A stretch of 59,197 nt of DNA, from positions 1-59,197 of the forward strand of contig CASDOR010000011.1 in assembly GCA_949282135.1 (NCBI GenBank), in the 5' to 3' direction. Both the position numbers and the translations under genes were made by a program. A model generated the notes under the pieces. The model was not told where the DNA came from. It worked only from the letters and a program-made list of their open reading frames with translations, and did no database searches. Shown one piece after another: positions 25,432 through 35,279 of this stretch. Source of the DNA: an uncultured Christensenella sp. (lineage in GTDB: Bacteria > Bacillota > Clostridia > Christensenellales > UBA1242). Positions within the stretch are counted from its first letter, which is position 1; every line of letters starts with the position of its first letter.

Positions 25432-26751
25432 ATGAAAGGATTTAAAAAGACAATAGGTTTTATTTCTCTTGGGTGTGATAAAAATAGAGTTGACACTGAA
25501 AATATGATAACAAAATTTGCTAGACCTGAGTTTGAAATTGTAGGTGATGAAACTAAAGCAAACATCATTATAATTAACACCTGTGCTTTTATTGAAATGG
25601 CAAGGAATGAGGCAAAAGAAACTATTTTAGAGATTCAAAATCTTAAAAAAACAGGAATTCTTGAAAAACTTATAGTTGTAGGTTGTCTTGCAATGCTAGA
25701 AAAAGAAAATTTGATTAAAGAGTTTAGCTTTGTAGACAGAGTTGTTACACCAGAAGATTATGACAAAATTGACCAAATTGTTTTTGAATTATATGGTCAA
25801 AAATACAGTGAGGGCAAAAATAAATTAACTTCGCGACTTCTAACTACATCTAGTCATTATGCATATGTCAAAATTGCAGATGGGTGCAATAATAGATGTG
25901 CGTTTTGTAAAATTCCTTTTATTCGTGGGAACTACAAGTCAAGGCTTATTTCTGATATTGTAGACGAGGCACAAAAGCTAGTTGATGGTGGGGTCAGGGA
26001 AATTATTCTTGTTGCACAAGACGTAACTAGGTTTGGGTTTGACACAAAAGAGAGTTTGGTAGAGCTTTTGCATACTCTTAGTAAAATAAAAAATTTAGTT
26101 TGGATTAGACTTTTATATGCTTATCCGGATTTTATTACAGATGAGTTGATTAGTGAAATAAAAGACAATCCAAAAGTTGTTCACTACTTAGATTTGCCTT
26201 TACAACATGTAAGCAATCATATGCTTAGTAATATGAGAAGAAGCAGTAGAAAAAGAGATATAATAGAACTTATAAATAAACTTAGACGTGAAATTCCGGA
26301 CATTAAAATTAGATCCACTTTTATGGTTGGATTTCCAAATGAGACAAAAAGAGATTTTAAGGAGTTGTGTTCTTTTTTAAAAGTCTTTAAACTAGACAAT
26401 GTTGGCTTCTTTAAGTTTTCTAGGGAAGAAGGAACTGAGGCATATAATATGGAATACCAAATTGATGAAAAGACTAAGGATAAGAGGCTTGAGATAGTTG
26501 AAAAAATACAACAAAAAGTCATTACACGAAAGAATAGAAAACTTAAAAATCAGGTATTTAAGGTTGTAGTTGATAGTGTTTACGAAGATTACTTTGTTGG
26601 GAGGCCATATTTTTCCGCTCCAGATGTAGACTATAACATATACTTTAAGTCATATAGTAAGCTTAACTTAGGCTCTTTTGTGGATGTTAAAATAATTAAT
26701 TTTAAAGATGATTACTTTATTGGTTTGCATGAAAAAAATAGTACATATTAA
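25432..26751 (+). CDS. rimO: Ribosomal protein S12 methylthiotransferase
   Basis: Radical-SAM enzyme that methylthiolates an aspartate of S12. 439 residues: N-terminal UPF0004 domain with SLGCDKNRVDTE (the RimO variant), radical-SAM cluster C152-x3-C156-x2-C159 in GCNNRCAFC, and a C-terminal TRAM-like domain. Followed after 12 bp by pgsA, the usual Firmicutes order. Confidence 0.94.
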   Translation: MKGFKKTIGFISLGCDKNRVDTENMITKFARPEFEIVGDETKANIIIINTCAFIEMARNEAKETILEIQNLKKTGILEKLIVVGCLAMLEKENLIKEFSFVDRVVTPEDYDKIDQIVFELYGQKYSEGKNKLTSRLLTTSSHYAYVKIADGCNNRCAFCKIPFIRGNYKSRLISDIVDEAQKLVDGGVREIILVAQDVTRFGFDTKESLVELLHTLSKIKNLVWIRLLYAYPDFITDELISEIKDNPKVVHYLDLPLQHVSNHMLSNMRRSSRKRDIIELINKLRREIPDIKIRSTFMVGFPNETKRDFKELCSFLKVFKLDNVGFFKFSREEGTEAYNMEYQIDEKTKDKRLEIVEKIQQKVITRKNRKLKNQVFKVVVDSVYEDYFVGRPYFSAPDVDYNIYFKSYSKLNLGSFVDVKIINFKDDYFIGLHEKNSTY

Positions 26752-26763
26752 AAGGACAAGAAA

Positions 26764-27438
26764 ATGAATTTACCTAATAAAATCACAATTTGTAGAATAA
26801 TTTTAATACCAATCGTTATTTTCTTCTATTTAGCAGAGTCTTTTTTATATGGAGGGAAACTAGTAGCATCAATTTTATTCTTAATTGGAATATTAACAGA
26901 TTATTTAGATGGTCATTTGGCTCGAAAAAATGGGCAAGTAACTGTACTTGGTACTTTTCTTGACACCATTGCAGACAAAATGTTTGTTACGACTGCTCTT
27001 TTACTTGTAATAACCGACGGGACGGTCGCACAGCCATATGGTGCTATAATAGCGGTCGTTATAATTTTAAGAGAATTTATGGTCAGTGCGTTGCGACAGC
27101 TTGCAGCAAGTAAAAATAAAATAATTTCCGCTGACTATTTTGGTAAGTTTAAAGCAGTTTTACAATTCTTTTCACTCTTTTTCTTTATGCTCTATAGTTT
27201 CTTTATGACGCGAGGCATTTTTGCGGACTTGGCACTTAGCGTAATTTACTATGTTTGTTTTGGACTACTTGCTATTACAGCTATTATCACATTAATTTCA
27301 GGCGTACACTACATTGTAAAAAATAAAGAGGTTTTTATTGAGACTGAAACGAATAGGGCTGTAACAAATTGTATTGAAACGAATAAGGCTGAGACAAATA
27401 GAGCTGATGAGAATAAGGCTGAGATCAATAAGGAATAA
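26764..27438 (+). CDS. pgsA: CDP-diacylglycerol-glycerol-3-phosphate 3-phosphatidyltransferase
   Basis: Membrane enzyme that makes phosphatidylglycerol phosphate. 224 residues, several helices. The CDP-alcohol phosphotransferase motif D-x2-DG-x2-AR-x8-G-x3-D-x3-D is seen in DYLDGHLARKNGQ with GTFLDTIADK. The C-terminal ~35 residues are an added hydrophilic tail built from imperfect ETNRA/ETNKA/DENKA repeats, unlike normal PgsA ends. AAGGACAAG precedes the ATG. Confidence 0.94.
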   Translation: MNLPNKITICRIILIPIVIFFYLAESFLYGGKLVASILFLIGILTDYLDGHLARKNGQVTVLGTFLDTIADKMFVTTALLLVITDGTVAQPYGAIIAVVIILREFMVSALRQLAASKNKIISADYFGKFKAVLQFFSLFFFMLYSFFMTRGIFADLALSVIYYVCFGLLAITAIITLISGVHYIVKNKEVFIETETNRAVTNCIETNKAETNRADENKAEINKE

Positions 27439-27477
27439 AATTAAAAGTCGTATTAAATTACACACTAGCGAGAAAAT

Positions 27478-28713
27478 ATGAAGATAGGAATAATTACTGT
27501 TTCAAATAGCGAACTTGTTTCAAGTAGTAGTATGAATATTTTATCTCAGATTTGTTCTTCGTTATATAAGAACAAACAAGATGTTTTATTGTCAAATGTA
27601 GTTAAAAGTGATGCAAGCAACGTAGGTGAAAGTATAAAGTATGCTTATTCAAAGTGTGATGCCACTATTTTAATATGTGAAAACGAATGGGACAAGTTTT
27701 ACATGTGTAAAAAACTTCTTTGTGATTTGTTTAACTGTAAAATAGAAAATAATGAATTTGCAAAGAAAAATATAGATGAATATGCAAAAGAAATGAATGT
27801 TCCTTTACAAAAAGAAGATGCGAGCTTGTCACAAATGCCAGAAATTGCACGTACAATTAAAAATCCATTTAGTGCATATCAAGGGTGTTTGTGTGAAAAA
27901 GATGACAAATTACTCTTTATGTTGCCTCTTGAGGAAAGGGAACTTTATCACGTGTTTTTTTCTTCTGTTTTACCTTTTATTATTTCTAGTAACAAAGAAG
28001 ACTTAAAAGATAAAACTTATATTTTGAGAACCTTTGGTATAAAACTATCTGACTTGAGGCATTTAATTAGAGATGAAATTAGGAACAAATATTCAATTGA
28101 AATAATTTGTAGTGAGAAGTTACTTAGGGGCGAGATAATTATAAAAATTAAGGGCGGAACTAGGAGTGATGCACAAAAAAATATTGTTAGCAAAGTGTAC
28201 TCAAAGTTATTACCATATTTTTATTCAGAAAGAGATGAAAGTTTGGAGGAGTTTATATACACTCTTTTATCTATTAGAAAACTTAAATTATCTTTTGCAG
28301 AAGACTTTACAGCAGGGGCATTGACTACTTCGTTATATGAAAACTTAGAAAACGCAAATGAAATAATAAGTGAAAGTATAATTGCGACAGATGACACTTC
28401 AAAGGTAAAACTGCTTGGTGTTGAAAAAAGTATTTTTAAGAAAAGTTCTATTGATTATTCTGAGCTTGCATATCAAATGGCGCTTGGTATTTTAGAAAAT
28501 TCTGGAGCAGATATTGTTGTTTCTAGCTGTGGAGACATAAAAGAAGGACTTCTCACTTTTGCAATTGGAAATGCTGAGGGAATCCATGTGTTTAACGAAA
28601 AAGTAAGTGGAGGGCTTCAAGAAAAAATTAAATTAGCTACTGGCATGATTTTTTTTCATCTTATAAAAAAGATTAAGCAAGATGATTTTCACATAGGAAA
28701 CAAAACACTTTAA
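27478..28713 (+). CDS. Degenerate CinA-like protein
   Basis: 411 residues, the length of CinA, and in the cinA position after pgsA. The N-terminal MoCF-type domain is barely recognisable (MKIGIITVSNSEL in place of the usual start) and lacks the conserved Gly-rich loops. The C-terminal CinA domain is clearer: FAEDFTAGALTTSLYE replaces AESCTGG, and TDDTSKVKLLGV and SGADIVVSSCGDIKEG match the family with key residues changed. Nicotinamide-mononucleotide amidase activity is therefore doubtful. recA, usually next, is not present. Weak ribosome site. Confidence 0.72.
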   Translation: MKIGIITVSNSELVSSSSMNILSQICSSLYKNKQDVLLSNVVKSDASNVGESIKYAYSKCDATILICENEWDKFYMCKKLLCDLFNCKIENNEFAKKNIDEYAKEMNVPLQKEDASLSQMPEIARTIKNPFSAYQGCLCEKDDKLLFMLPLEERELYHVFFSSVLPFIISSNKEDLKDKTYILRTFGIKLSDLRHLIRDEIRNKYSIEIICSEKLLRGEIIIKIKGGTRSDAQKNIVSKVYSKLLPYFYSERDESLEEFIYTLLSIRKLKLSFAEDFTAGALTTSLYENLENANEIISESIIATDDTSKVKLLGVEKSIFKKSSIDYSELAYQMALGILENSGADIVVSSCGDIKEGLLTFAIGNAEGIHVFNEKVSGGLQEKIKLATGMIFFHLIKKIKQDDFHIGNKTL

Positions 28714-28722
28714 AAGTGAGTT

Positions 28723-28750
28723 AAGCTCAGGTTTTAGCTTGCTTTTTTTC
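28723..28750 (+). terminator. Possible terminator after the CinA-like gene
   Basis: AAGCT (28723-28727) pairs with AGCTT (28736-28740) and a T run follows at 28743. Short stem, so weak evidence. Confidence 0.4.
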
Positions 28751-28838
28751 AATTTTTGTACCAAAGCAAACAAGAATTTTTTGCTACTTTTTTGTAAGCG
28801 GAAAGATTTTTTTGTTAAAACTAGCCAAACATTAGGTA

Positions 28839-28866
28839 TTGACAAATTTATAAAATCAAGTAAAAT
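28839..28866 (+). promoter_or_regulatory. Promoter of the nifS/iscU-like pair
   Basis: TTGACA (28839-28844), 16-bp spacer, TAAAAT (28861-28866), about 25 bp before the ATG. Confidence 0.65.
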
Positions 28867-28892
28867 ATCATTAGAGAAAAGAGGGTAGGAAA

Positions 28893-30056
28893 ATGCAAAA
28901 GATTTATCTTGATAATGTTGCAACGACAAAGGTTTCTAATGAGGTCTTGACCGAGATGTTAGAATGTTATGGTGATACTTTTGGTAATCCAAATAGTTTG
29001 CATTCGTTTGGAAGAGACGCAGCAGCACTCGTTGACAAGGCAAGAGATAGGGTTGCAAATTTGATTAATGCTGAAAGAAGCGAAATTTATTTTACGTCAA
29101 GTGGGACTGAAGGTAATAACTGGGCAATTATAGGACTCGCACTAGCAAATAGGTCAAAGGGAAATCATATTATAACTTCTTCTATAGAGCATAAAAGCGT
29201 AATTGAGGCATGTAAGAGGCTTGAAAGGTTGGGCTTTGAAGTGACTTATTTACCAGTTGATAAAACTGGACTTGTTGATATCGCAAAACTCCTTCATTAT
29301 ATCAATCATAAGACAGTTTTGGTTAGTATTATGGCAGCAAATAATGAAGTCGGCACAATTCAAAATCTTAAGGCAATTTCAAAGATTGCTCACGAAAAAG
29401 GAGTGCTATTTCATACTGATGCAGTGAGTGCTATTGGGAATTTTAAAATAGATGTAAAAGACCTTGAAGTTGATGCGCTCACTCTTAGTGCTCATAAATT
29501 TCATGGACCAAAGGGTGTTGGTGCTTTATATGTAAAAAAAGGTGTAAGGATTGACAATCTTATAGTTGGTGGTGGACAGGAAAGAGGAAAGAGGGCTGGG
29601 ACTTTAAATGTTCCTCAAATTGTAGGCTTTGGCAAGGCTTGTGAGATTTTGCAACAAAACTATATAATTGACTATAAGAAAGTAAAATATTTAAGAGATT
29701 ATTTTGTAAATAGTGTAGAAAAGGAAATTGCAAATATAACTATTAATGGTCATTTGCATCAAAAAACACCTCAAATTGCAAGTATTTCTTTTAACAATGT
29801 TGACGCAGAAGCATTACTTACTTTACTAGACCTAGCTGGTATTGCAGTTTCAACTGGATCGGCGTGTGATGCTGGAAGTGTAGAACCAAGTCATGTGCTT
29901 ATTGCTATGGGCAAAAGTATTGAAGAAGCACAAAGTACTCTCAGATTTTCATTTGGAACAAATAATACCAAAGAAGAAATAGATTATGTTGTGAAGGAAC
30001 TTAAAAAGAGTGTTGAGCATCTAAGAAGCATTTCGCCTTTAAGAGCTAAGAAGTAA
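28893..30056 (+). CDS. nifS: Cysteine desulfurase (NifS/IscS type)
   Basis: PLP enzyme that releases sulfur from cysteine for iron-sulfur clusters or tRNA thiolation. 387 residues. PLP lysine K202 in SAHKFHGPKG, active cysteine C325 in GSACDAGSVEPSH, and the N-terminal MQKIYLDNVATTKV (usual YLDNAATT). All catalytic elements look intact. It is followed after 23 bp by an IscU-like gene whose product has no cysteine, so its real sulfur acceptor is unclear. Confidence 0.94.
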   Translation: MQKIYLDNVATTKVSNEVLTEMLECYGDTFGNPNSLHSFGRDAAALVDKARDRVANLINAERSEIYFTSSGTEGNNWAIIGLALANRSKGNHIITSSIEHKSVIEACKRLERLGFEVTYLPVDKTGLVDIAKLLHYINHKTVLVSIMAANNEVGTIQNLKAISKIAHEKGVLFHTDAVSAIGNFKIDVKDLEVDALTLSAHKFHGPKGVGALYVKKGVRIDNLIVGGGQERGKRAGTLNVPQIVGFGKACEILQQNYIIDYKKVKYLRDYFVNSVEKEIANITINGHLHQKTPQIASISFNNVDAEALLTLLDLAGIAVSTGSACDAGSVEPSHVLIAMGKSIEEAQSTLRFSFGTNNTKEEIDYVVKELKKSVEHLRSISPLRAKK

Positions 30057-30079
30057 AACAAAAAAAGGAAGTAGTGAGT

Positions 30080-30502
30080 ATGTATACAAAACAAATAATG
30101 GATAGATTTCTAAGTCCTAAAAATTCTGGAAGACTACTTGGGGCAAATGGAGTAGGTGATTCTAGCAATATACGTAATGGGGAAACAGCAAAACTTTATC
30201 TAAAGGTTGAAGATGGAATTATTGTTGACGCAAAATTTAAGGTTTTTGGTGGGATAACAACAATTGCTGTTTTTGACGAAGGAATAGATGAGATAAAAGG
30301 ACAGGAAATTGAAGAAGCAGCAATAAATGAGGAGGAAATAACTAGAAAACTTGGTTTTATTGAGGCTGAAAGATTATATGTCTTTAAACTTTTCAAAGAT
30401 GCTTTGTCAGATGCACAAAAGGACTACGAGAAAAGACAAAAAAAGTTAGAGATGAAAAGGCTTAAAGAACAAGCAAAAGAAAGTGTCAAAAACGACCTTT
30501 AA
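30080..30502 (+). CDS. IscU/NifU-like protein lacking all cysteines
   Basis: 140 residues. The start MYTKQIMDRFLSPKNSGRL, GANGVGDSSN, LKVEDGIIVDAKFKVFGG and the helical C-terminus follow the NifU N-terminal fold. The three scaffold cysteines are gone: the NPxCGD position reads NIRNGET, FGCGAA reads FGGITT, and the third is absent; there is no cysteine in the whole protein. It cannot hold a cluster by the normal ligands. It may bind or regulate the desulfurase. Start ATG 30080 is 9 bp from AAGGAA; GTG 30074 would be too close. Confidence 0.8.
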   Translation: MYTKQIMDRFLSPKNSGRLLGANGVGDSSNIRNGETAKLYLKVEDGIIVDAKFKVFGGITTIAVFDEGIDEIKGQEIEEAAINEEEITRKLGFIEAERLYVFKLFKDALSDAQKDYEKRQKKLEMKRLKEQAKESVKNDL

Positions 30503-30525
30503 TGTAAAAAAAGAAGTTTTACATT
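30501..30525 (+). other. Hairpin overlapping the end of the IscU-like gene
   Basis: AATGTAAAA (30501-30509) pairs with TTTTACATT (30517-30525). No T tract follows. First of three hairpins before rpsB. Confidence 0.5.
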
Positions 30526-30540
30526 TATAAGGTTTTTAAA

Positions 30541-30576
30541 AAAATTATGCAAAAAATGTATTGCATAATTTTTTTT
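30541..30576 (+). terminator. Terminator before rpsB
   Basis: AAAATTATGCAA (30541-30552) pairs perfectly with TTGCATAATTTT (30561-30572), with T8 at the 3' side. Symmetrical, so it may also stop minus-strand transcripts. Confidence 0.8.
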
Positions 30577-30607
30577 ATTATGTTAGACTACTAGGTGTTA
30601 AAAATTC

Positions 30608-30636
30608 GCACCAAGAGAAGTTCTTGTGCTTTTTTT
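30608..30636 (+). terminator. Terminator or attenuator in the rpsB upstream region
   Basis: GCAC-AAGA (30608-30616, one bulge) pairs with TCTTGTGC (30622-30629), followed by seven T. It may be the S2 leader attenuator or a second terminator. Confidence 0.6.
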
Positions 30637-30734
30637 AAAAAAAAGTCTATATGTTGGGCTTTGCGTAAGTTTTTATGTGAAGTGATACATAGGTCTCTTG
30701 GGAGGATTAACAAGAATAGGAGGATTTATTTATT

Positions 30735-31517
30735 ATGCCAGTAATTTCAATGAAACAACTACTAGAGGCAGGGGTACATTTTGGACATCAATCAAATAAA
30801 TGGAACCCAAAGATGAAGAAGTACATCTTTACTACAAGAAATGACATTCATATCATTAATCTTGAAGATACTTCAGCACTTTGCGACAGTGCTTACTATT
30901 TTATTAGAGATATGGTCGCAAGCGGAAAAAATGTTTTATTTGTAGGTACAAAAAAACAAGCGCAAGAAGCAATTAGTGAGGAGGCACAAAGGTGTGGAAT
31001 GTTCTACATTGTCAATCGTTGGCTAGGTGGAACTCTTACAAACTTCAAAACTATAAAACTAAGAATTGCAAGACTAAATAAACTTAATCAAATGGAACAG
31101 GTTGGAGAGTTTGAATTCTTGACAAAGAAGGAAGTTGCAAAGTTAAAGGCAGAGAGAGACAAGCTTGAAAAAGCTCTTGGTGGGATTAAAGATATGCCAG
31201 AACTTCCAGGACTTCTTTTTGTTGTTGATCCAAAGAAAGAACACATTGCGGTTAAAGAGGCAAGGGCGCTTAATATTCCAGTCGTAGGCATTGTTGATAC
31301 AAATTGTGATCCAGATGATGTTGATTATCCAATTCCAGCAAATGATGATGCAATTAGAAGTGTAAAACTTATTGTTAGTGCTATGGCAGATGCTGTAATT
31401 GAGGCGAAGGAAGGTGTTTCTCCAAGGACAGTGACAGAAGAAGAAATGGTCGAGAATAAAGAAGAAGCATCAAATATGGCTGAAATGCTTAATGAAGTTG
31501 ACACAAAAAAAGAATAA
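30735..31517 (+). CDS. rpsB: 30S ribosomal protein S2
   Basis: 260 residues. Starts [19 protein letters not shown], with [26 protein letters not shown] and [12 protein letters not shown], all hallmark S2 segments. A strong ribosome site (AGGAGG) precedes the ATG. Followed by tsf after 29 bp, the universal pairing. Confidence 0.98.
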   Translation: MPVISMKQLLEAGVHFGHQSNKWNPKMKKYIFTTRNDIHIINLEDTSALCDSAYYFIRDMVASGKNVLFVGTKKQAQEAISEEAQRCGMFYIVNRWLGGTLTNFKTIKLRIARLNKLNQMEQVGEFEFLTKKEVAKLKAERDKLEKALGGIKDMPELPGLLFVVDPKKEHIAVKEARALNIPVVGIVDTNCDPDDVDYPIPANDDAIRSVKLIVSAMADAVIEAKEGVSPRTVTEEEMVENKEEASNMAEMLNEVDTKKE

Positions 31518-31546
31518 ATAGTTTGATTTAAGGAGAAAGAACAAAT

Positions 31547-32194
31547 ATGATTAACGCAAGTGATATTAAAGAGCTAAGAGCTAAAACTGGTGCTGGTATT
31601 CAAGATTGTCAAAAGGCTCTTCAAGCAAGTGATGGAGATATGGAAAAAGCTGTTGCTTATCTTAGAGAAAAGGGTATTGCTTCTGTTGCAAAGAAAGCAG
31701 GAAGAATTGCAGGTGAGGGATTAGTTGGCAGTTACATTCACATGGGTGGTAAAATTGGCGTTTTGGTCGAAATTAACTGCGAAACTGATTTTGTGGCAAA
31801 AAGTAATGAGTTTAACCAACTTGTTAAAGATGTTGCTATGCAAATTGCAGCTGCTAGACCAGAATTTGTAAGAATTGAAGATGTCCCAGCAGAAAATGTT
31901 GAGAAAGAAAAGGAAATTTTGATTGCTCAGGCAAAGAATGAGGGTAAACCACAAAACATCGCAGAAAAAATGGTCGAGGGCAGAATTAAGAAGTATTACA
32001 AAGATGTTTGCCTTATGGAGCAAGATTTTGTTAAAGACCCTTCAAAGACTATTTCCGATTTAATTACAGAGGCAACTCTAAAGATTGGCGAAAAAATTAC
32101 AATCAGAAGATTTGTTAGATATGAGATGGGTGAAGGCTTAGAAAAGAGAAAAGACAACTTTGCAGAAGAAGTCATGAATCAAATGAATGGCTAA
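31547..32194 (+). CDS. tsf: Elongation factor Ts
   Basis: Exchanges GDP for GTP on EF-Tu. 215 residues, the short form common in Firmicutes. N-terminal UBA-like region [19 protein letters not shown], then [12 protein letters not shown], the EF-Tu contact. Ends before a repeat that carries its terminator. Confidence 0.97.
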   Translation: MINASDIKELRAKTGAGIQDCQKALQASDGDMEKAVAYLREKGIASVAKKAGRIAGEGLVGSYIHMGGKIGVLVEINCETDFVAKSNEFNQLVKDVAMQIAAARPEFVRIEDVPAENVEKEKEILIAQAKNEGKPQNIAEKMVEGRIKKYYKDVCLMEQDFVKDPSKTISDLITEATLKIGEKITIRRFVRYEMGEGLEKRKDNFAEEVMNQMNG

Positions 32195-32237
32195 TTTACA
32201 GTTTGACATTAATAAAAAAATACAAGTTAACGATGTC

Positions 32238-32309
32238 GTTTGCTAAAAAAGGACAACGAATAAAAAATGAGAGAACATATTGAATACTGTAGTCAATATG
32301 TTCTTTTTT
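32238..32309 (+). repeat. 72-bp dispersed repeat, copy 1, with tsf terminator
   Basis: Nearly identical (about 3 differences) to 57711-57782. It begins GTTTGCTAAAAA, contains GGACAACGAATAAAAAA and ends with a perfect 11-bp hairpin GAACATATTGA (32273-32283)/TCAATATGTTC (32293-32303) plus T tract, which terminates rpsB-tsf. Confidence 0.92.
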
Positions 32310-32383
32310 AACGAAATGATATTTAAAATATAAAAACTCACTAAATTTTTAAGGCTTAGGGAGTATAATATTTGTTAGTAAAA

Positions 32384-33118
32384 CTAAATTCTTGGTTTGA
32401 AGTTCTCAAAAATAATATTATCGCAGTATTGTGCGACCTTCATGTAATCTGCTTGAGTGTTTACTGCCCAGACAAGAAGAGGGAGGTCATTAAACTTTTT
32501 GACAAACTTATTTGGAACTTCGTCCCACTTGTAGGCAATAAATTGAGGTTCAGCAACATGCTTGACAAATGATGCACGTCTTAGCATCAACCTTTTAAAG
32601 AAACTTATTTTTTCGCCTTTAAGAGTAGAAGATAATTGTCCGCGAATTACCTCTGGTGCAAAACGTCTAAACCACCTCATAGAATAAGGGTTAAAACTCA
32701 TGACAGCATAGTCGCCCTTGTACTTTGTTATAAGGTCATAAATCTTTTTCTCAAGAGAACTGTTAAAATTATAGTCTTTAATTTCAATTAAAATCGGGAC
32801 TTTACCACCAAAGGTTTGCAAAACTTCTTCAAAGGTTGGTATTGTCTCGCTAGTGTTATTTAGATGATAGCTCTTAAGTTTTTCAGCATTTTCTATATTA
32901 ATGACATATCCGTCTTCGCCAGTCATTCTCTTCAAAGATTCATCATGAAAAACAATAGGAGTGCCGTCAGCAATAGCCCTAACGTCTAGCTCTATTGCAT
33001 AACCCATTTCTTTTGCGTTATTAAAAGAAGACATACTGTTTTCTGGAAATTTTGCGTTATGAAGTCCACGGTGGGCAATGTATTTATTAACTAGCCATGT
33101 GTTAAATAAGTCTTTCAT
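32384..33118 (-). CDS. Glycerophosphodiester phosphodiesterase
   Basis: Hydrolyses glycerophosphodiesters from lipids to glycerol-3-phosphate and alcohol. 244 residues, no signal peptide, so cytoplasmic. The catalytic pattern is complete: AHRGLHNAKFPENS, ELDVRAIADG and VFHDESLKRMTG. AAGGAG lies 6 bp before the ATG on the minus strand. It is convergent with tsf and divergent from lepA. The 356-bp gap to lepA is AT-rich and holds only the lepA promoter. Confidence 0.93.
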   Translation of the reverse strand: MKDLFNTWLVNKYIAHRGLHNAKFPENSMSSFNNAKEMGYAIELDVRAIADGTPIVFHDESLKRMTGEDGYVINIENAEKLKSYHLNNTSETIPTFEEVLQTFGGKVPILIEIKDYNFNSSLEKKIYDLITKYKGDYAVMSFNPYSMRWFRRFAPEVIRGQLSSTLKGEKISFFKRLMLRRASFVKHVAEPQFIAYKWDEVPNKFVKKFNDLPLLVWAVNTQADYMKVAQYCDNIIFENFKPRI

Positions 33119-33438
33119 ATATTACTCCTTAAGCAAACTAAGGTTATTTTTGTATTTGTTATATTGTAATGATAAATTTAAACTAAAATCTAATATTAAG
33201 AAAAAAATTATTTGTAATTGTTTATTGTTTAATTTTAGTGTATTTATGATTTACGTGTTTATTAATTTTATTTCTAAACACATATAAATTATATCAATTT
33301 TTTTTACAAATACAAACCTTTTTTATGTATTTTTTACTAAATTTATTATATTTATATAACTTTTTTGAAATTTTATTACTAATTTTAATTAATTGTTTAA
33401 AAAGAGAGCAAAAGGAAATTTAATTTGTTGTAAATCAG

Positions 33439-33467
33439 TTGAAATATAAAAAAAATTTTAATATAAT
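33439..33467 (+). promoter_or_regulatory. lepA promoter, leaderless layout
   Basis: TTGAAA (33439-33444), 17-bp spacer, TATAAT (33462-33467). The start site predicted at 33474-33475 coincides with ATG 33475. Confidence 0.8.
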
Positions 33468-33474
33468 ATTTTCT

Positions 33475-35274
33475 ATGAATAGTGGACTAGAAAATATAAG
33501 AAATTTTTGTATCATAGCACATATTGACCATGGTAAAAGTACTCTTGCCGACAGACTTATTGAAAAAACTGGCACTTTGTCAAGTAGAGAACTTACTGAG
33601 CAAGTGCTCGATAGTATGGATATTGAGAGGGAGAGGGGTATTACTATAAAACTTACTCCTACACGCATGTTTTATGAATATGAAGGAGAGGAATATACTT
33701 TAAATTTAATTGATACTCCTGGACATGTTGACTTTACCTATGAGGTGTCACGTTCACTTAAAGCTTGTGAGGGGGCTATACTTGTAGTTGATGCGACACA
33801 AGGTGTTCAGGCACAAACTTTAGCAAACGTTTATCTTGCACTAGAAAACGACTTAACTATTGTACCTGTTATTAATAAAATTGATTTGCCAAGTGCGAGA
33901 GTCGAAGAGGTTAAAAAAGAAATTGAAGATATAATAGGGTTATCATGCGAGGATGCACCGCTTATTTCTGCAAAGGAAGGCATAAACATTGAAAAGGTTT
34001 TAGAAAGCATAATTAAAAAAATACCTTGCCCAAAAGGAGAAAAAGAAAAACCTTTAAAAGCCCTTATTTTTGATAGTTATTATGATAATTTTAAGGGAGC
34101 AGTAAGTTTAATTAGAGTTTTTGACGGAAGCGTTAAAGTAGGCGACAAGATAAAAATGATGAGGACAAACATGACGTATGATGTGACTGAGGTAGGTGTT
34201 TTTTGTCCTAGTCCAAGGGAAATTAGCGAACTCAAGACTGGCATGGTAGGATATGTATGTGCAAGTATAAAAAATGTTTCAGAGACAAAAGTAGGAGATA
34301 CCATAACTTTTGCCTTAAATCCTACGAGTGAGCCATTTGAGGGGTATAAAGACGTTAAGCCTATGGTATACTGTGGTGTATTTTTGGTAGATGGGTCAAA
34401 GTACAATGACTTGAAAGATGCACTTGAAAAACTAAAATTAAATGACGATTCTTTGCATTTTACTCCTGAGGTGTCTACAGCCCTTGGATATGGGTTTAGG
34501 TGTGGCTTTTTAGGACTTCTCCATCTTGAAATTATTACGGAAAGACTAGAGCGAGAGTTTAATTTAGATGTAATAACGACCGCTCCAAGTGTTAGTTATA
34601 GGGTATATAAGACTGATGGGAGCATGATTGAGATTTCTAATCCATCGCTTTTACCAAATATTCAAGAGATAAAAGAAATACAAGAACCAATTGCAAACGT
34701 TACAATTTACACTCCGCCAGAGTATGTTGGAAATATTATGGAGCTATGCCAAACAAAGAGGGGAGAGTATCTTGACATGCAATATCTTGATAAGTCAAGG
34801 GTAATGTTAAGATACGACATACCGCTAAATGAAATAGTATATGATTTCTTTGATGGTTTAAAGTCTAGGTCTAGAGGGTACGCAAGTTTAGACTACGAAG
34901 TTAAGGAGTTTAAAAAAAGCGACCTTGTTAAGCTCGATATTTTGCTTAATGGAGAAAAATGTGATGCGTTAAGTATAATTGTTCATAGAGATTTTGCATA
35001 CTCGAGAGGTAAAAGACTTGCAGAGAAACTAAAAGAAGTTATTCCTCGTCAACTTTTTGAACTGCCTATTCAGGCTTGCATTGGAGGAAAAGTTATTGCA
35101 AGGGAGACTGTTAAGGCTATGCGTAAAGACGTTTTAGCTAAATGTTATGGTGGAGATATTACTAGAAAGAGAAAATTGCTTGAAAAACAAAAGGAGGGCA
35201 AGAAAAGGATGCGACAAATTGGCTCTGTTGAAATTCCAAGTGAGGCATTTATGAGCATCTTAAAACTTGACTAA
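33475..35274 (+). CDS. lepA: Translation elongation factor 4
   Basis: Ribosome-associated GTPase that can back-translocate the ribosome. 599 residues, standard. G1 AHIDHGKST (15-23), [21 protein letters not shown] and the LepA C-terminal domain up to [13 protein letters not shown]. The start is set to ATG 33475 ([14 protein letters not shown]); the upstream in-frame ATG at 33439 lies in the promoter. No Shine-Dalgarno site, consistent with a leaderless mRNA. Confidence 0.96.
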   Translation: MNSGLENIRNFCIIAHIDHGKSTLADRLIEKTGTLSSRELTEQVLDSMDIERERGITIKLTPTRMFYEYEGEEYTLNLIDTPGHVDFTYEVSRSLKACEGAILVVDATQGVQAQTLANVYLALENDLTIVPVINKIDLPSARVEEVKKEIEDIIGLSCEDAPLISAKEGINIEKVLESIIKKIPCPKGEKEKPLKALIFDSYYDNFKGAVSLIRVFDGSVKVGDKIKMMRTNMTYDVTEVGVFCPSPREISELKTGMVGYVCASIKNVSETKVGDTITFALNPTSEPFEGYKDVKPMVYCGVFLVDGSKYNDLKDALEKLKLNDDSLHFTPEVSTALGYGFRCGFLGLLHLEIITERLEREFNLDVITTAPSVSYRVYKTDGSMIEISNPSLLPNIQEIKEIQEPIANVTIYTPPEYVGNIMELCQTKRGEYLDMQYLDKSRVMLRYDIPLNEIVYDFFDGLKSRSRGYASLDYEVKEFKKSDLVKLDILLNGEKCDALSIIVHRDFAYSRGKRLAEKLKEVIPRQLFELPIQACIGGKVIARETVKAMRKDVLAKCYGGDITRKRKLLEKQKEGKKRMRQIGSVEIPSEAFMSILKLD

Positions 35275-35279
35275 AGAAA

